Position numbers and translations under genes: made by a program. A model generated the notes under the pieces. That model was not told the origin of the DNA. It ran no database searches and was given only the letters and a program-made list of their open reading frames with translations. Shown piece by piece: positions 14,138 through 21,068 of a stretch of DNA of 21,068 bases (positions are counted from its first letter, which is position 1; each line of letters opens with the position of its first letter). Source of the stretch: CAVQGZ01 sp963712175 (GTDB lineage: Bacteria > Actinomycetota > Actinomycetes > Jiangellales > Jiangellaceae); contig CAVQGZ010000002.1 in NCBI GenBank assembly GCA_963712175.1, positions 1 through 21,068 of the forward strand, given 5' to 3'.

Positions 14138-15123
14138 TCAGCCGACCAGCGCCGCGCGGGCCTTGAGAGGCTCCCACCAGGCACGGTTGTCGCGGTACCA
14201 GGCCACCGTGTCGGCCAGACCCTGGTCGAAGGAGGTACGCGGTTCGTACCCGAGCTCGGTGCTGATCTTGGAGATGTCGACCGAGTAGCGCAGGTCGTGG
14301 CCCTTGCGGTCGGTGACGTGCTCGACGCTCGACCAGTCCGCACCCACGGCCGCGAGCAGCTGCTCGGTCAGCTCGCGGTTGCTCAGCTCGGTGCCACCAC
14401 CGATGTTGTAGACCTCGCCGGGGCGGCCGCCGTCGGCGACCAGCTGGATGCCCCGGCAATGGTCGTCCACGTGCAGCCAGTCGCGGACGTTGCGCCCGTC
14501 TCCGTACAGCGGCACCTTCTTGCCGTCGAGAAGGTTCGTGACGAACAGCGGGATGACCTTCTCCGGGAACTGATACGGGCCGTAGTTGTTCGAGCAGCGA
14601 GTGACCACGACGGGCAGGCCGAACGTCCGGTAGTAGGCCAGCGCGAGCAGGTCGGACGAGGCCTTGCTCGCCGAGTACGGCGAGTTCGGGCTGATCGGGT
14701 GGGTCTCGGGCCAGGAGCCCTCCTCGATCGACCCGTACACCTCGTCGGTGGAGACGTGGACGAAGCGGCCGAGCTCATGGCGCAGCGCGGCGTCCAGCAA
14801 GGTCTGGGTGCCGACCACGTTCGTCAGCACGAAGTCGTCGGCCCCGGAGATCGACCGGTCGACGTGGGACTCGGCAGCGAAGTGGACGAGAACGTCGGCG
14901 TCGCCACCAGCGGGTCGACCGCATCGGCGTCGAGGATGTCGCCGTGGACGAAGTCGAGCCGGGGGTCGCCGCTGACCGGGTCGAGGTTCGCCCGCACCCC
15001 GGCGTACGTGAGCTTGTCGAGCACCGTCACGCGATCGACATCCGCCGCGAGCGTCCCGTCGAGCAGCGAACGGACGTAGTGCGAGCCGATGAACCCGGCA
15101 CCGCCGGTGACGAGGTAGCGCAT
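14138..15123 (-). CDS. rmlB: dTDP-glucose 4,6-dehydratase, one frameshift
   Basis: Second enzyme of the dTDP-L-rhamnose pathway, an NAD-dependent extended SDR that makes dTDP-4-keto-6-deoxyglucose. It starts MRYLVTGGAGFIGSHYVRSL at 15123 and shows LDKLTYAGVRANL. After one lost base near 14905 it continues VLVHFAAESHVDRSISG, FVHVSTDEVYGSIEEGSWPE (catalytic Thr-Asp-Glu), YSASKASSDLLALAYYRTF (Y-x-x-x-K), RCSNNYGPYQFPEKVIPLFV and GDGRNVRDWLHVDDHCRGI. About 328 aa after repair, normal for RmlB. A weaker GACGAT -10-like box lies 6 nt upstream of the ATG. It is divergent from rmlA across 53 bp and followed at 3 bp by rmlD. Confidence 0.95.
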
Positions 15124-15129
15124 GGGTCG

Positions 15130-15169
15130 ATCGTCCCATGACAGCGCCGGGTGCCCGGGCATCTACCCT
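15130..15169. promoter_or_regulatory. Divergent rmlB / rmlA promoter region
   Basis: In the 53-bp gap, TACCCT (15164-15169, plus) ends 7 nt before the GTG of rmlA. On the minus strand GACGAT (15130-15135) ends 6 nt before the ATG of rmlB. Both fit leaderless starts; the rmlB box is weak. A TGACAG at 15139-15144 could serve as a poor -35 for rmlA at 19 bp spacing. Confidence 0.45.
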
Positions 15170-15176
15170 CGCTGCC

Positions 15177-16072
15177 GTGCGCGGAATCATCCTGGCCGGC
15201 GGCACCGGCTCGCGCCTGCACCCCATCACCCAGGCGGTCAGCAAGCAGCTCGTGCCGGTCTACGACAAGCCGATGATCTACTACCCGCTGTCCACGCTGA
15301 TGCTCGCGGGCATCCGGGACGTCCTCGATCATCACCACGCCGCACGAGGCCGACAGTTCCGACCGGCTGCTCGGCGACGGGTCGCAGTTCGGCATGCGAC
15401 CTCGACCTACGCCGTCGCAGCCGCAGCCCGGACGGGCTGGCGCAGGCGTTCGTCATCGGCGCCGACCACATCGGCGACGAGCGGTCGCGCTGGTGCTCGG
15501 CGACAACATCTTCTACGGCTCGGGCCTGGGCACTCGGCTGCTGCGCGTTCGACCGACGTCGACGGGGGCGCGGTCTTCGGCTACCACGTGGCCGACCCCG
15601 CGCGCGTACGGCGTCGTGGAGTTCGACGACGAGCGGCTCGGCGCTCTCGCTCGAGGAGAAGCCGGAGCCGCCCAAGAGCGAGCTACGCGGTGCCCGGCCT
15701 CTACTTCTACGACAACGACGTGATGGACATCGCCGCGCGAGCTCGGCGCCGTCGGCCCGCGGCGAGCTCGAGATCACCGACCTCAACCGAGGCTACCTCG
15801 AGCAGGGCCGGCTCCACGGTCGAGGTGCTGCCCCGCGGCACCGCGTGGCTCGACACCGGCACCTTCGACTCGCTGATACGAGGCCGCCAACTTCGTCCGG
15901 ACGATCGAGGACCGGCAGGGCTTCAAGATCGGCTGCCCCGAGGAGGTCGCGTGGCGGATGGGCTGGATCGGCGACGAGACGCTGGAGGCGCTCGCGCAGC
16001 CGCTCCTCAAGAGCGGGTACGGCGACGTACCTGCTCCGACTGCTCGCGCAGTCGTCGCCGGATCCCGAATAG
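15177..16072 (+). CDS. rmlA: Glucose-1-phosphate thymidylyltransferase, with about 18 indels
   Basis: First enzyme of dTDP-L-rhamnose synthesis: dTTP + Glc-1-P to dTDP-glucose. It opens with VRGIIL, the nucleotide-binding AGGTGSRLHPITQAVSKQLV and PVYDKPMIYYPLSTLMLAGI. Beyond about 15324 the frame changes repeatedly, yet RmlA segments appear in order across all three frames: LVLGDNIFYGSGLGTRL, FGYHVADP, SLEEKPEPPKS, YAVPGLYFYDNDVMDIA, LEITDLNRGYLEQGRL, VEVLPRGTAWLDTGTFDSL and EEVAWRMGWIGDETLEALA. I count 16 extra and 2 missing bases. The net +14 exactly links the start frame to the stop TAG at 16070-16072 and gives 293 aa, the normal length. A continuous open frame that seems to fuse this gene to rmlC is an artefact. 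GTG 15177 is supported by a TACCCT box 7 nt upstream. Confidence 0.9.
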
Positions 16073-16075
16073 CCT
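16070..16075 (+). promoter_or_regulatory. Candidate leaderless -10 box of rmlC
   Basis: TAGCCT overlaps the rmlA stop codon and ends 7 nt before the GTG of rmlC at 16083. It could give rmlC its own start inside the rmlA-rmlC operon. There is no ribosome site before the GTG. Confidence 0.35.
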
Positions 16076-16082
16076 GGGTGCC

Positions 16083-16679
16083 GTGCAGATACGTCCACTC
16101 GGGGTCCCCGATGCCTTCGAGATCACCCCGGCTCAGCACGGCGACGACCGCGGCACGTTCCTCGAGTGGTTCAAGGCCGAGGCGTTCGAGTCGTCGACCG
16201 GGCACCGGCTGTCGTTGCAGCAGGCGAACTGCTCGGTATCCCGACGCGGCGTGCTGCGCGGCATCCACTACGCCGACGTACCGCCAGGCCAGTCGAAGTA
16301 CGTGACCTGCTTCGACGGGGCGGTGCTGGACGTGGTCATCGACCTGCGGGTGGGGTCGGCGTCCTTCGGAGCCGTCGACAGCGTCGTGCTGGACGACGAG
16401 AGCCGGCGGGCCGTCTACATCGCAGAGGGCCTTGGGCACGCGTTCATGGCGCTGAGTGACCAGGCGACAGTGGCCTACCTGTGCTCCGAGGGTTACTCGC
16501 CGAACCGCGAGCACGGGGTGCACCCGCTGACTGCTGGGCTCGATCTGCCCTGGCCCGGCGACGTCGAGCCGCTCCTGTCGGACAAGGACGCCGCCGCGCC
16601 CTCGCTGGCCGATGCCGAGGCCGCCGGCGCTCTGCCCACCTATGCCGCCTGCCGGCAGTGGTACGACCGTTTCTCATGA
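16083..16679 (+). CDS. rmlC: dTDP-4-dehydrorhamnose 3,5-epimerase
   Basis: Third enzyme of dTDP-L-rhamnose synthesis, a cupin-fold epimerase acting on C3 and C5 of dTDP-4-keto-6-deoxyglucose. The 198-aa product shows DDRGTFLEWFKAEAFE, LQQANCSVSRRGVLRGIHYA with the catalytic-site His of RGIHY, PPGQSKYVTCFDGAVLDVVI, DLRVGSASFG, YIAEGLGHAFMAL, VAYLCSEGYSPNREHGVHP and LLSDKDAAAPSL. The gene is intact in contrast to rmlA. GTG 16083 follows the rmlA stop by 10 bp; homology starts at this codon (VQIRPLGVPDAFEI). The open frame extends upstream only because of the rmlA frame errors. Confidence 0.95.
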   Translation: MQIRPLGVPDAFEITPAQHGDDRGTFLEWFKAEAFESSTGHRLSLQQANCSVSRRGVLRGIHYADVPPGQSKYVTCFDGAVLDVVIDLRVGSASFGAVDSVVLDDESRRAVYIAEGLGHAFMALSDQATVAYLCSEGYSPNREHGVHPLTAGLDLPWPGDVEPLLSDKDAAAPSLADAEAAGALPTYAACRQWYDRFS

Positions 16680-16853
16680 CGTTGTGTGCGGTATGACCAC
16701 GAATCGCGCTTCGTGCCGTACGCTGGCCCCAGTCTCGTTCTTCTCGACGGTGTAACACCCGCACGAGCAAGGTCGCGGGTGTCATGTTCCGAAAATGGGA
16801 CGCCGCAGAGACAGACCCCCGCCCGGGGGATCGAGCCAAGGAAGGATCTACAT
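16680..16853 (+). promoter_or_regulatory. Structured 5' leader region of the cold-shock gene
   Basis: The 174-bp gap before csp has an 8-bp perfect stem ACACCCGC/GCGGGTGT (16755-16762 with 16775-16782, 12-nt loop) and a tight CCCCC-GCCC-GGGGG hairpin (16816-16829) 8 nt before the ribosome site. A TACGCT at 16719-16724 is a possible -10. Long folded leaders are common on cold-shock mRNAs; a regulatory role here is inferred. Confidence 0.4.
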
Positions 16854-17054
16854 ATGGCTCAGGGCACCGTCAAGTGGTTCAACTCCGAGAAGGGGTACGG
16901 ATTCATCGAGCAGGAGGGTGGCCCCGACCTGTTCGTGCACTACTCCGCCATCCAGGGCTCGGGCTACCGCAGCCTCGAGGACGGCCAGGCCGTCGAGTTC
17001 GAGGTCACCCAGGGTCCGAAGGGTCCCCAGGCAGACCAGGTTCGTCGGGTCTGA
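16854..17054 (+). CDS. csp: Cold-shock protein (CspA family)
   Basis: A 66-aa OB-fold single-stranded nucleic-acid-binding protein, an RNA chaperone. It has MAQGTVKWFNSEKGYGFIEQ with RNP1 (KGYGFI) and DLFVHYSAIQ with RNP2 (LFVHYSAI), then LEDGQAVEFEVTQGPKGPQA, the usual CspA end. The start is fixed by a strong ribosome site AAGGAAGG at 16838-16845, 8 nt before the ATG; the open frame extends upstream, but without homology. It differs from most neighbours in having a long leader and a real ribosome site, as expected for a post-transcriptionally regulated, highly expressed gene. Two hairpins follow. Confidence 0.97.
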   Translation: MAQGTVKWFNSEKGYGFIEQEGGPDLFVHYSAIQGSGYRSLEDGQAVEFEVTQGPKGPQADQVRRV

Positions 17055-17063
17055 CGTAGCACC

Positions 17064-17080
17064 GGGTCGCGTCGCGACCC
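17064..17080 (+). repeat. Short perfect hairpin after csp
   Basis: GGGTCGC-GTC-GCGACCC, a 7-bp stem with a 3-nt loop, 10 bases after the csp stop and 10 before the main terminator. It could stabilise the mRNA 3' end. Confidence 0.45.
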
Positions 17081-17090
17081 CACCGCTCGA

Positions 17091-17124
17091 AACGAGGCCG
17101 TCCGGGTGACCGGGCGGCCTCGTT
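17091..17124. terminator. Strong bidirectional terminator between csp and the lipoprotein gene
   Basis: AACGAGGCCG pairs perfectly with CGGCCTCGTT and the stem continues with CCGG/CCGG around a GTGA loop; a short T-rich run (TTCTT) follows on the plus strand. It lies between two convergent genes (csp stop 17054, lipoprotein stop 17138) and can serve both. Confidence 0.85.
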
Positions 17125-17137
17125 CTTGTCCCCGGGG

Positions 17138-20080
17138 TCACCTGCTCGTGCACACCAGGGTCTGGTCGACCGCCACCCCGGTCAGGGCGGTCATCTCGCC
17201 GTCAACCGTGGTGACCTCGACGTCGACCTCGTCCCGGTCGCCGTCGCCGAGGCCGAAGCGGGCCGTGAGAGCGGGACCGGCCGCGTATCCCGTCGACGCG
17301 CCGACCACGGCGGCGCCCAGCAGGTCCTCACGTTGCCCGAGGCCGCCGGCCGGGAAGCACCTCCACTCGGGTGGCGGGGTCCGCGTCGACCTCCAGCCAG
17401 TGCCCCGTGGGGCTGACGTTGCGCCACACCTGGGTCGGCAGGCCTGGCTCCCACTCCACTGCCACCACGTCGAGCGCACCGTCTCGATCGACATCGACGG
17501 TCGCCGCGCTCACCCAGTACTGAGCCGGTCCCGGCGCCGACGACGCCGCGAAGGTCGGGACCCCGCCACCCGTGTCGACCTGGCGGAAGACGATGGGACG
17601 CCCGTCGGTGCCGGCCGCGGTCGTCACGATGTCGGGCAGGCCGTCGGCGTCGACGTCGGCGACCTGCACGTGCGGGGACTTGGTGGGCAACCCCACGAGT
17701 CCGGCCCGGTCGGTGACGTCGACGAGCCGCACCGTGCCGCCAGGGCTGGTGTCATTCAGGTACAGCCGCACCGGGACCTCGCGGTCGAAGTCGACCGTGC
17801 TGTTGTAGTGCTGCCCGATAACGACGTCGAGACGTCCGTCGCCGTTGACGTCGGCCTGGGCAACCCCGGCCGGGTCGTCCTCGTCACCGAACGCCGGCCA
17901 CGCCTCGATGGCGCCGCCCTGCTCGACGAAGGTCGCGTCGCCCTGGTTGACGAACAGCCGATTCGACCCCCCCACCAGCAAGTCAGGGTCGCCGTCGGCG
18001 TCCAGGTCGCCGGTACCGACCCCCAGGCCGGCCACGTCGCGTCCCAGTCCGGACGCGTCGGTGACGTCGGTGAACGACAGGTCGCCATCGTTGCGCAGCA
18101 GCACGCTCGACCCGCCGGAGAACCGGTCCTCGGCGACGAACAGGTCGAGCAGACCGTCGGCGTCGTAGTCCAGCAGCCCCACCGACCGGGCCCCGGTCGG
18201 TTCGTCCAGGGTGGTGGCCAGGGTGAAGCGCCCGTCGTCGTTGCGCAGCACCGCCGACGGCGAGCCAGCGCTCTGCGTGTCGCGGACGTTGCGGGCGACC
18301 ACCAGGTCGACGTCGCCGTCGGCGTCCAGGTCGGCAAACGCCGCCCCGCTGGTGCGGCCCCTCGTACCGGGGAAGGTCGGGTCGGCCTCGAAGCCCCCCG
18401 GACCGCCGAGCAGTAGACGGTCGGGAGCGGGACCGCTCGCTCCTCGCTGCTGGTAGTCCGAGACGTCGCGGTCGGCGAAGGTTCCGACGAACAGGTCGGT
18501 CCACCCGTCGGCGTTGACGTCGGCGGCGGCGACCGCGTGCCCGCGCATCCCGGTCAGGGGTTCGAGCGCACCCAGTGCCTCGGTGGCGTCGTCGAAGGCG
18601 ATCGGGCCGGCACCCGGCGGGCTGGGCGTCGTGGGCGAGGGCGGACCGGCGGTGCACGCCAGCGGGCCGGTCGTGTCGAACGCCGCCTCGCCCACGCCGG
18701 GAGCCGGTGACGTCGACGGCAGGTGGATGACCGCCAGCACCACCTCGCCCCACCGGTCGGCGCGGCTGGGGCCGGCATTGACGGTGACGTGCAGCAGGCG
18801 GTTCACCGGGTCGAGCACGACGCTGTAGGAACCGGCTGGGTACAGGCCGACGGCCGGCGGGGCAGGTCGTCAAGGCGGGCAAGGGTCGTGCGTTCGCCGC
18901 TGCGGGGGTCGACGGCCACGACGGGGACGCCGAGCTCGCTCTGCCCGCCGTGGGCACCGGGCACGTAGTAGAAGCGCGAGCCGTCCGGCTCGGTCGTCAT
19001 CGACGTCGTGTAGCCCTCGGCCGGGCCGATCGAGCGGATAGAGCCGGTGGCGTCCATCTCGTAGAGGTGTTCGGGCTTGTTGGTGACGAAGAAGACCCGT
19101 TCGTCGTCGGTCGGCTGCGTACTCGCGCGCAGCACTCCTCCGAGGCCGGCCGCCCGCGGATGCTCGGAGAGCTCGTCGGCGCCCGGCTTGTAGACGAGCA
19201 GACGACCGTCCGGTGCTGCCAGGTAGGCCGCGCCCTCCGCATCCACCATGACGTTGCGGAACCCGCTGTGCTCGGTTGTGTCTCGCGGAACACCGTCTCA
19301 CCCGTCTCTGCGTCGAGCACGACGAACGCCCCGGTGTCGCGGTCGGTGTCGGCCAGCGGGTCGACGGCTTCGGCGAACAGGTAACGGCCGTCCGGTGATC
19401 CGGCCAACGACGGGACGCCATGCTCTTCGACCACGGTCGATACAGGCGTCATCTCAAGGGTGTCGGTGTCGACGCGCAGCAGCACGTCCCCGCGATAGGA
19501 GTCGGTGTAGTCCAGGCCATTCCTGGTGCCCCAGTAGGTGCTCAGGAAGGCCCTCGCCGCACGCGCCGGGCACGATCTGGCCGTGCACCTTGCCGAACCC
19601 CCAGCTCGGGTCGCCGTCGATGACTGACCCGGACATCACCCACGCGTGTGATCGCCCGCGTGTCCGGGTCGTAGACGAGCAGGAACGAGTCGCCGTCAAC
19701 GCCGCGGTGGTCGCCGATCGCCGTGATCAGCCGACCGTCGCCCAGCACCAGACCCTGCCCCCAGTGCGACCACGGGTCGCCCTCGTAGGACGGTCGTGGG
19801 TAGGTGACGACGTCGAGACTGCACCTGGCCGTCGTCGGGCGGCTGGGCGACGACGGCTGTCGCCCTGGGGCCCGCAGGTGTCGGTGGGTCGCCAGGATCC
19901 GGGCAGCGAGGCTTGGCTGGGGGTGACGCGGGTGGCTCGGGGGAGGCCGAGACTGGAGGGTCGGGCGTGCGGGACGCCGCCGCGCCCGGATCGGCGACGG
20001 ATGCGGTGCATCCTGCCAGCGCCATCGCCGCCGACGCGCCAACCGAGCGTCGATCGGGTGGCGGCTCCTATCGGACTCAC
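17138..20080 (-). CDS. Large lipoprotein: N-terminal beta-propeller-like region, seven FG-GAP/VCBS repeats, ASPIC/UnbV domain; frameshifted
   Basis: One gene of about 980 aa broken by about seven indels (near 20035, 19820, 19640, 19560, 19275, 18870 and 17355). After repair the N-terminus reads VSPIGAATRSTLGWR then ASAAMALAGC, a lipobox with Cys, so the protein should be exported and lipid-anchored. A Pro/Ala-rich linker follows. An N-terminal region resembles a PQQ/WD-type propeller, for example VVTYPRPSYEGDPWSHWGQG, GSPDGRYLFAEAVDPLAD, DAEGAAYLAAPDGRLLVYKP and EPDGSRFYYVPGAHGGQSEL. Then come seven Ca2+-binding D-x-[DN]-x-D-G-x-x-D motifs (DVNADGWTD, DLDADGDVD, DYDADGLLD, DLDADGDPD, DVNGDGRLD, DVDADGLPD, DVDRDGALD), fitting a seven-bladed integrin-like propeller. 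The tail (GHWLEVDAD, ALTARFGLGDGDRDEVDVEV) is ASPIC/UnbV-like, as in CRTAC1 proteins. GTG 20080 is provisional. The ligand is unknown; a surface carbohydrate or adhesion role is plausible. Confidence 0.82.
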
Positions 20081-20269
20081 CCCACCTCTACCGGGTCCGG
20101 CTGGCACCAGATCTAGCGCAGGGCTGAGACGGCGCATGAGGCTCTGCAGAGGAGTTCGCGAGGTGCGCGGCGCGCGCAGGCGACCAGGTCGAGGCACTCG
20201 TGCAAGCGGCACAACCGTGATATTCATCAAGGTCACGGAGGAATCCCGACGCGGGAGGGGGAGCCCGGC

Positions 20270-20304
20270 TTGCGTTTGCTAACAAGAGCAAGCATACTAG
20301 GGAC
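20270..20304 (+). promoter_or_regulatory. Promoter with inverted repeat before the XRE regulator
   Basis: A sigma-70-like pair TTGCGT (20270-20275) and CATACT (20293-20298) has the ideal 17-bp spacing, and the GTG of the XRE gene begins 6 nt later, so the mRNA should be leaderless. Between the boxes lies the inverted repeat TTGCT-N6-AGCAA (20276-20291), a likely operator for autoregulation. Confidence 0.6.
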
Positions 20305-20739
20305 GTGAGTACATCCCGGGTCGCCTCCCTAGGCGAGTACCTGCGCGAGCAGCGCAACGGGGCAGAGCTGTCGCTGCGCCAGCTCGCGGAAGCAGGCCGG
20401 GGTCAGCAACCCCTATCTCTCGCAGGTGGAGCGCGGGCTGCGCAAGCCGTCCGCCGAGGTGCTGAACAAGATCGCGTCTGCGCTGCAGATCTCCTCGGAG
20501 CATCTGTACATCCGGGCAGGGCTGCTGGACGAGGAGTCCTCGCCGATGCCTCAGGTGATGGCCGCGATCCGGCTGACCCAGCGCTCACCGCACGTCAACG
20601 ACAGACCTTGCTCGACATCTACGCGGCTCTGGTCGCGCAGAACGTCGGTGAGCCGATCGTCGTCGACGTCCACCCTGGCGCCACGAACGGCGCCGAACCG
20701 TCTGCCGTGCCCGCCGGGCACGCGAATGAGAAGGAGTAA
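20305..20739 (+). CDS. XRE-family transcriptional regulator (Rv0474-like), two frameshifts
   Basis: A helix-turn-helix regulator of about 144 aa. VSTSRVASLGEYLREQRNGA then LSLRQLAEAAGV (after removing an extra base near 20398) SNPYLSQVERGLRKPSAEVL forms a Cro/CI HTH with the recognition helix at NPYLSQVE. NKIASALQISSEHLYIRAGL follows, and after a missing base near 20573 the tail is ALTARQRQTLLDIYAALVAQ. The two indels cancel, so the outer parts share one frame. GTG 20305 fits a leaderless start. It is followed 3 bp after its stop by the hbhA-like gene with its own ribosome site. In M. tuberculosis the same order is Rv0474-hbhA. It probably controls its own operon; effectors are not readable here. 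Confidence 0.88.
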   Translation: MSTSRVASLGEYLREQRNGAELSLRQLAEAGRGQQPLSLAGGARAAQAVRRGAEQDRVCAADLLGASVHPGRAAGRGVLADASGDGRDPADPALTARQRQTLLDIYAALVAQNVGEPIVVDVHPGATNGAEPSAVPAGHANEKE

Positions 20740-20742
20740 CCC

Positions 20743-21068
20743 ATGTCTGTGACTGACACGGTCACCACCCGTATTCCGTCCGAGCTGCCGGCTCCGCTGT
20801 ACGCCTTCGTCGGTGCTGCCGACCGCGCCGTGCACGAGGCGCGCCACCTGCCGACCCGCGTTGAGGGCATCGTCAAGGACACCGAGACGAGCACGACCGC
20901 CGTCCGCGACGACCTGGTCAAGCGCTTCGAGGCCATCCGTGAGGACGTCACCGCGTTCGCGCACGACGCCCAGGACAACGTGACCGAGCTGCCCGAGGAC
21001 GTTCGCGAGAACGTCACCGAGTTCCTCTCCGACCTTGCCGCACGCGTCGAGACGCTGCCTGCGGACGC
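20743..21068 (+). CDS. hbhA: HBHA-like (heparin-binding hemagglutinin) coiled-coil protein, 3' end outside window
   Basis: The first 108 residues of a helical, coiled-coil protein: MSVTDTVTTRIPSELPAPLY then AFVGAADRAVHEARHLPTRV and long Glu/Asp/Arg-rich helices with heptad-like spacing (VRDDLVKRFEAIREDVTAFA, LPEDVRENVTEFLSDLAARV). The N-terminal P-L-x-A-x-x-G-A-A-D segment and the upstream XRE gene match mycobacterial HBHA, a surface adhesin whose Lys/Ala/Pro-rich C-terminus binds heparan sulfate. That tail is not in the window, so heparin binding cannot be judged. AAGGAG at 20731-20736, 6 nt before the ATG, is a strong ribosome site. No frameshift is seen in the part available. Confidence 0.85.
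   Translation, partial: MSVTDTVTTRIPSELPAPLYAFVGAADRAVHEARHLPTRVEGIVKDTETSTTAVRDDLVKRFEAIREDVTAFAHDAQDNVTELPEDVRENVTEFLSDLAARVETLPAD

Noticed and set aside
15138..16679. A continuous 513-codon frame that looks like an RmlA-RmlC fusion protein.
   Set aside because: The middle part is out of frame relative to conserved RmlA segments; rmlA has its own stop at 16070-16072 and rmlC its own GTG at 16083. The fusion is a product of the indels.
1..21068. CRISPR arrays, rRNA or tRNA genes, transposases, prophage.
   Set aside because: No regularly spaced repeats, no tRNA or rRNA signatures, and no transposase or integrase motifs were seen. The two TA pairs and the HNH gene are the only mobile-associated genes.

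Overview
This window looks like chromosomal DNA from a high-GC Gram-positive bacterium (Actinomycetota). The evidence is the strong G/C bias at third codon positions, many starts that fit leaderless transcription (a TANNNT-like -10 box 6-7 nt before ATG/GTG), an actinobacterial LexA box, a DUF222/13E12 HNH nuclease, an HBHA-like gene behind an XRE regulator (the order seen at Rv0474-Rv0475 in Mycobacterium tuberculosis), a nitrobindin-type protein and an LCP ligase. I cannot name the genus; a Nocardioidaceae-like organism is a guess.

Layout. (1) 1-2028 (+): the 3' part of a CapD/FlaA1-type nucleotide-sugar dehydratase/epimerase, overlapping a UDP-glucuronate decarboxylase-like SDR. (2) 2065-5417: a DsrE-like gene, a 33-aa membrane protein, nitrobindin and YgfZ, with one VapBC toxin-antitoxin pair on each side. 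(3) 5410-8366 (-): an unrecognised multi-spanning membrane protein followed by a LytR-CpsA-Psr (LCP) cell-wall ligase. (4) 8511-11220: dtd (-), then cysQ-like and ndh (+). (5) 11266-13182: a solitary Hcp-fold protein (+) convergent with an HNH nuclease (-) that carries a perfect LexA operator at its 5' end. (6) 13267-16679: a complete dTDP-L-rhamnose locus, rmlB-rmlD (-) divergent from rmlA-rmlC (+). (7) 16854-17124: a cold-shock protein with a structured leader and a strong terminator. (8) 17138-20080 (-): one very long lipoprotein gene with two predicted beta-propeller regions and an ASPIC/UnbV tail. (9) 20305-21068 (+): an XRE regulator and the 5' part of an hbhA-like gene. No gene-free stretch exceeds about 300 bases; the longest is 20081-20304, between the divergent lipoprotein and XRE genes.

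How the genes fit together. Both ends of the polysaccharide theme are present: nucleotide-sugar synthesis (CapD-like, UXS-like, RmlABCD) and attachment of glycopolymers to peptidoglycan (LCP). The DsrE/nitrobindin/YgfZ group suggests sulfur, heme/nitric oxide and Fe-S functions.

Data quality. Ten genes contain single-base frameshifts while their protein sequence stays conserved through the break. rmlA is extreme: about 18 indels in 0.9 kb, and removing them restores a full-length 293-aa protein. Other genes (membrane protein, dtd, cysQ, ndh, Hcp-like, HNH, rmlC, csp, both TA pairs) are intact. I read the breaks as mostly sequencing or assembly errors, and describe the affected genes as single CDSs.
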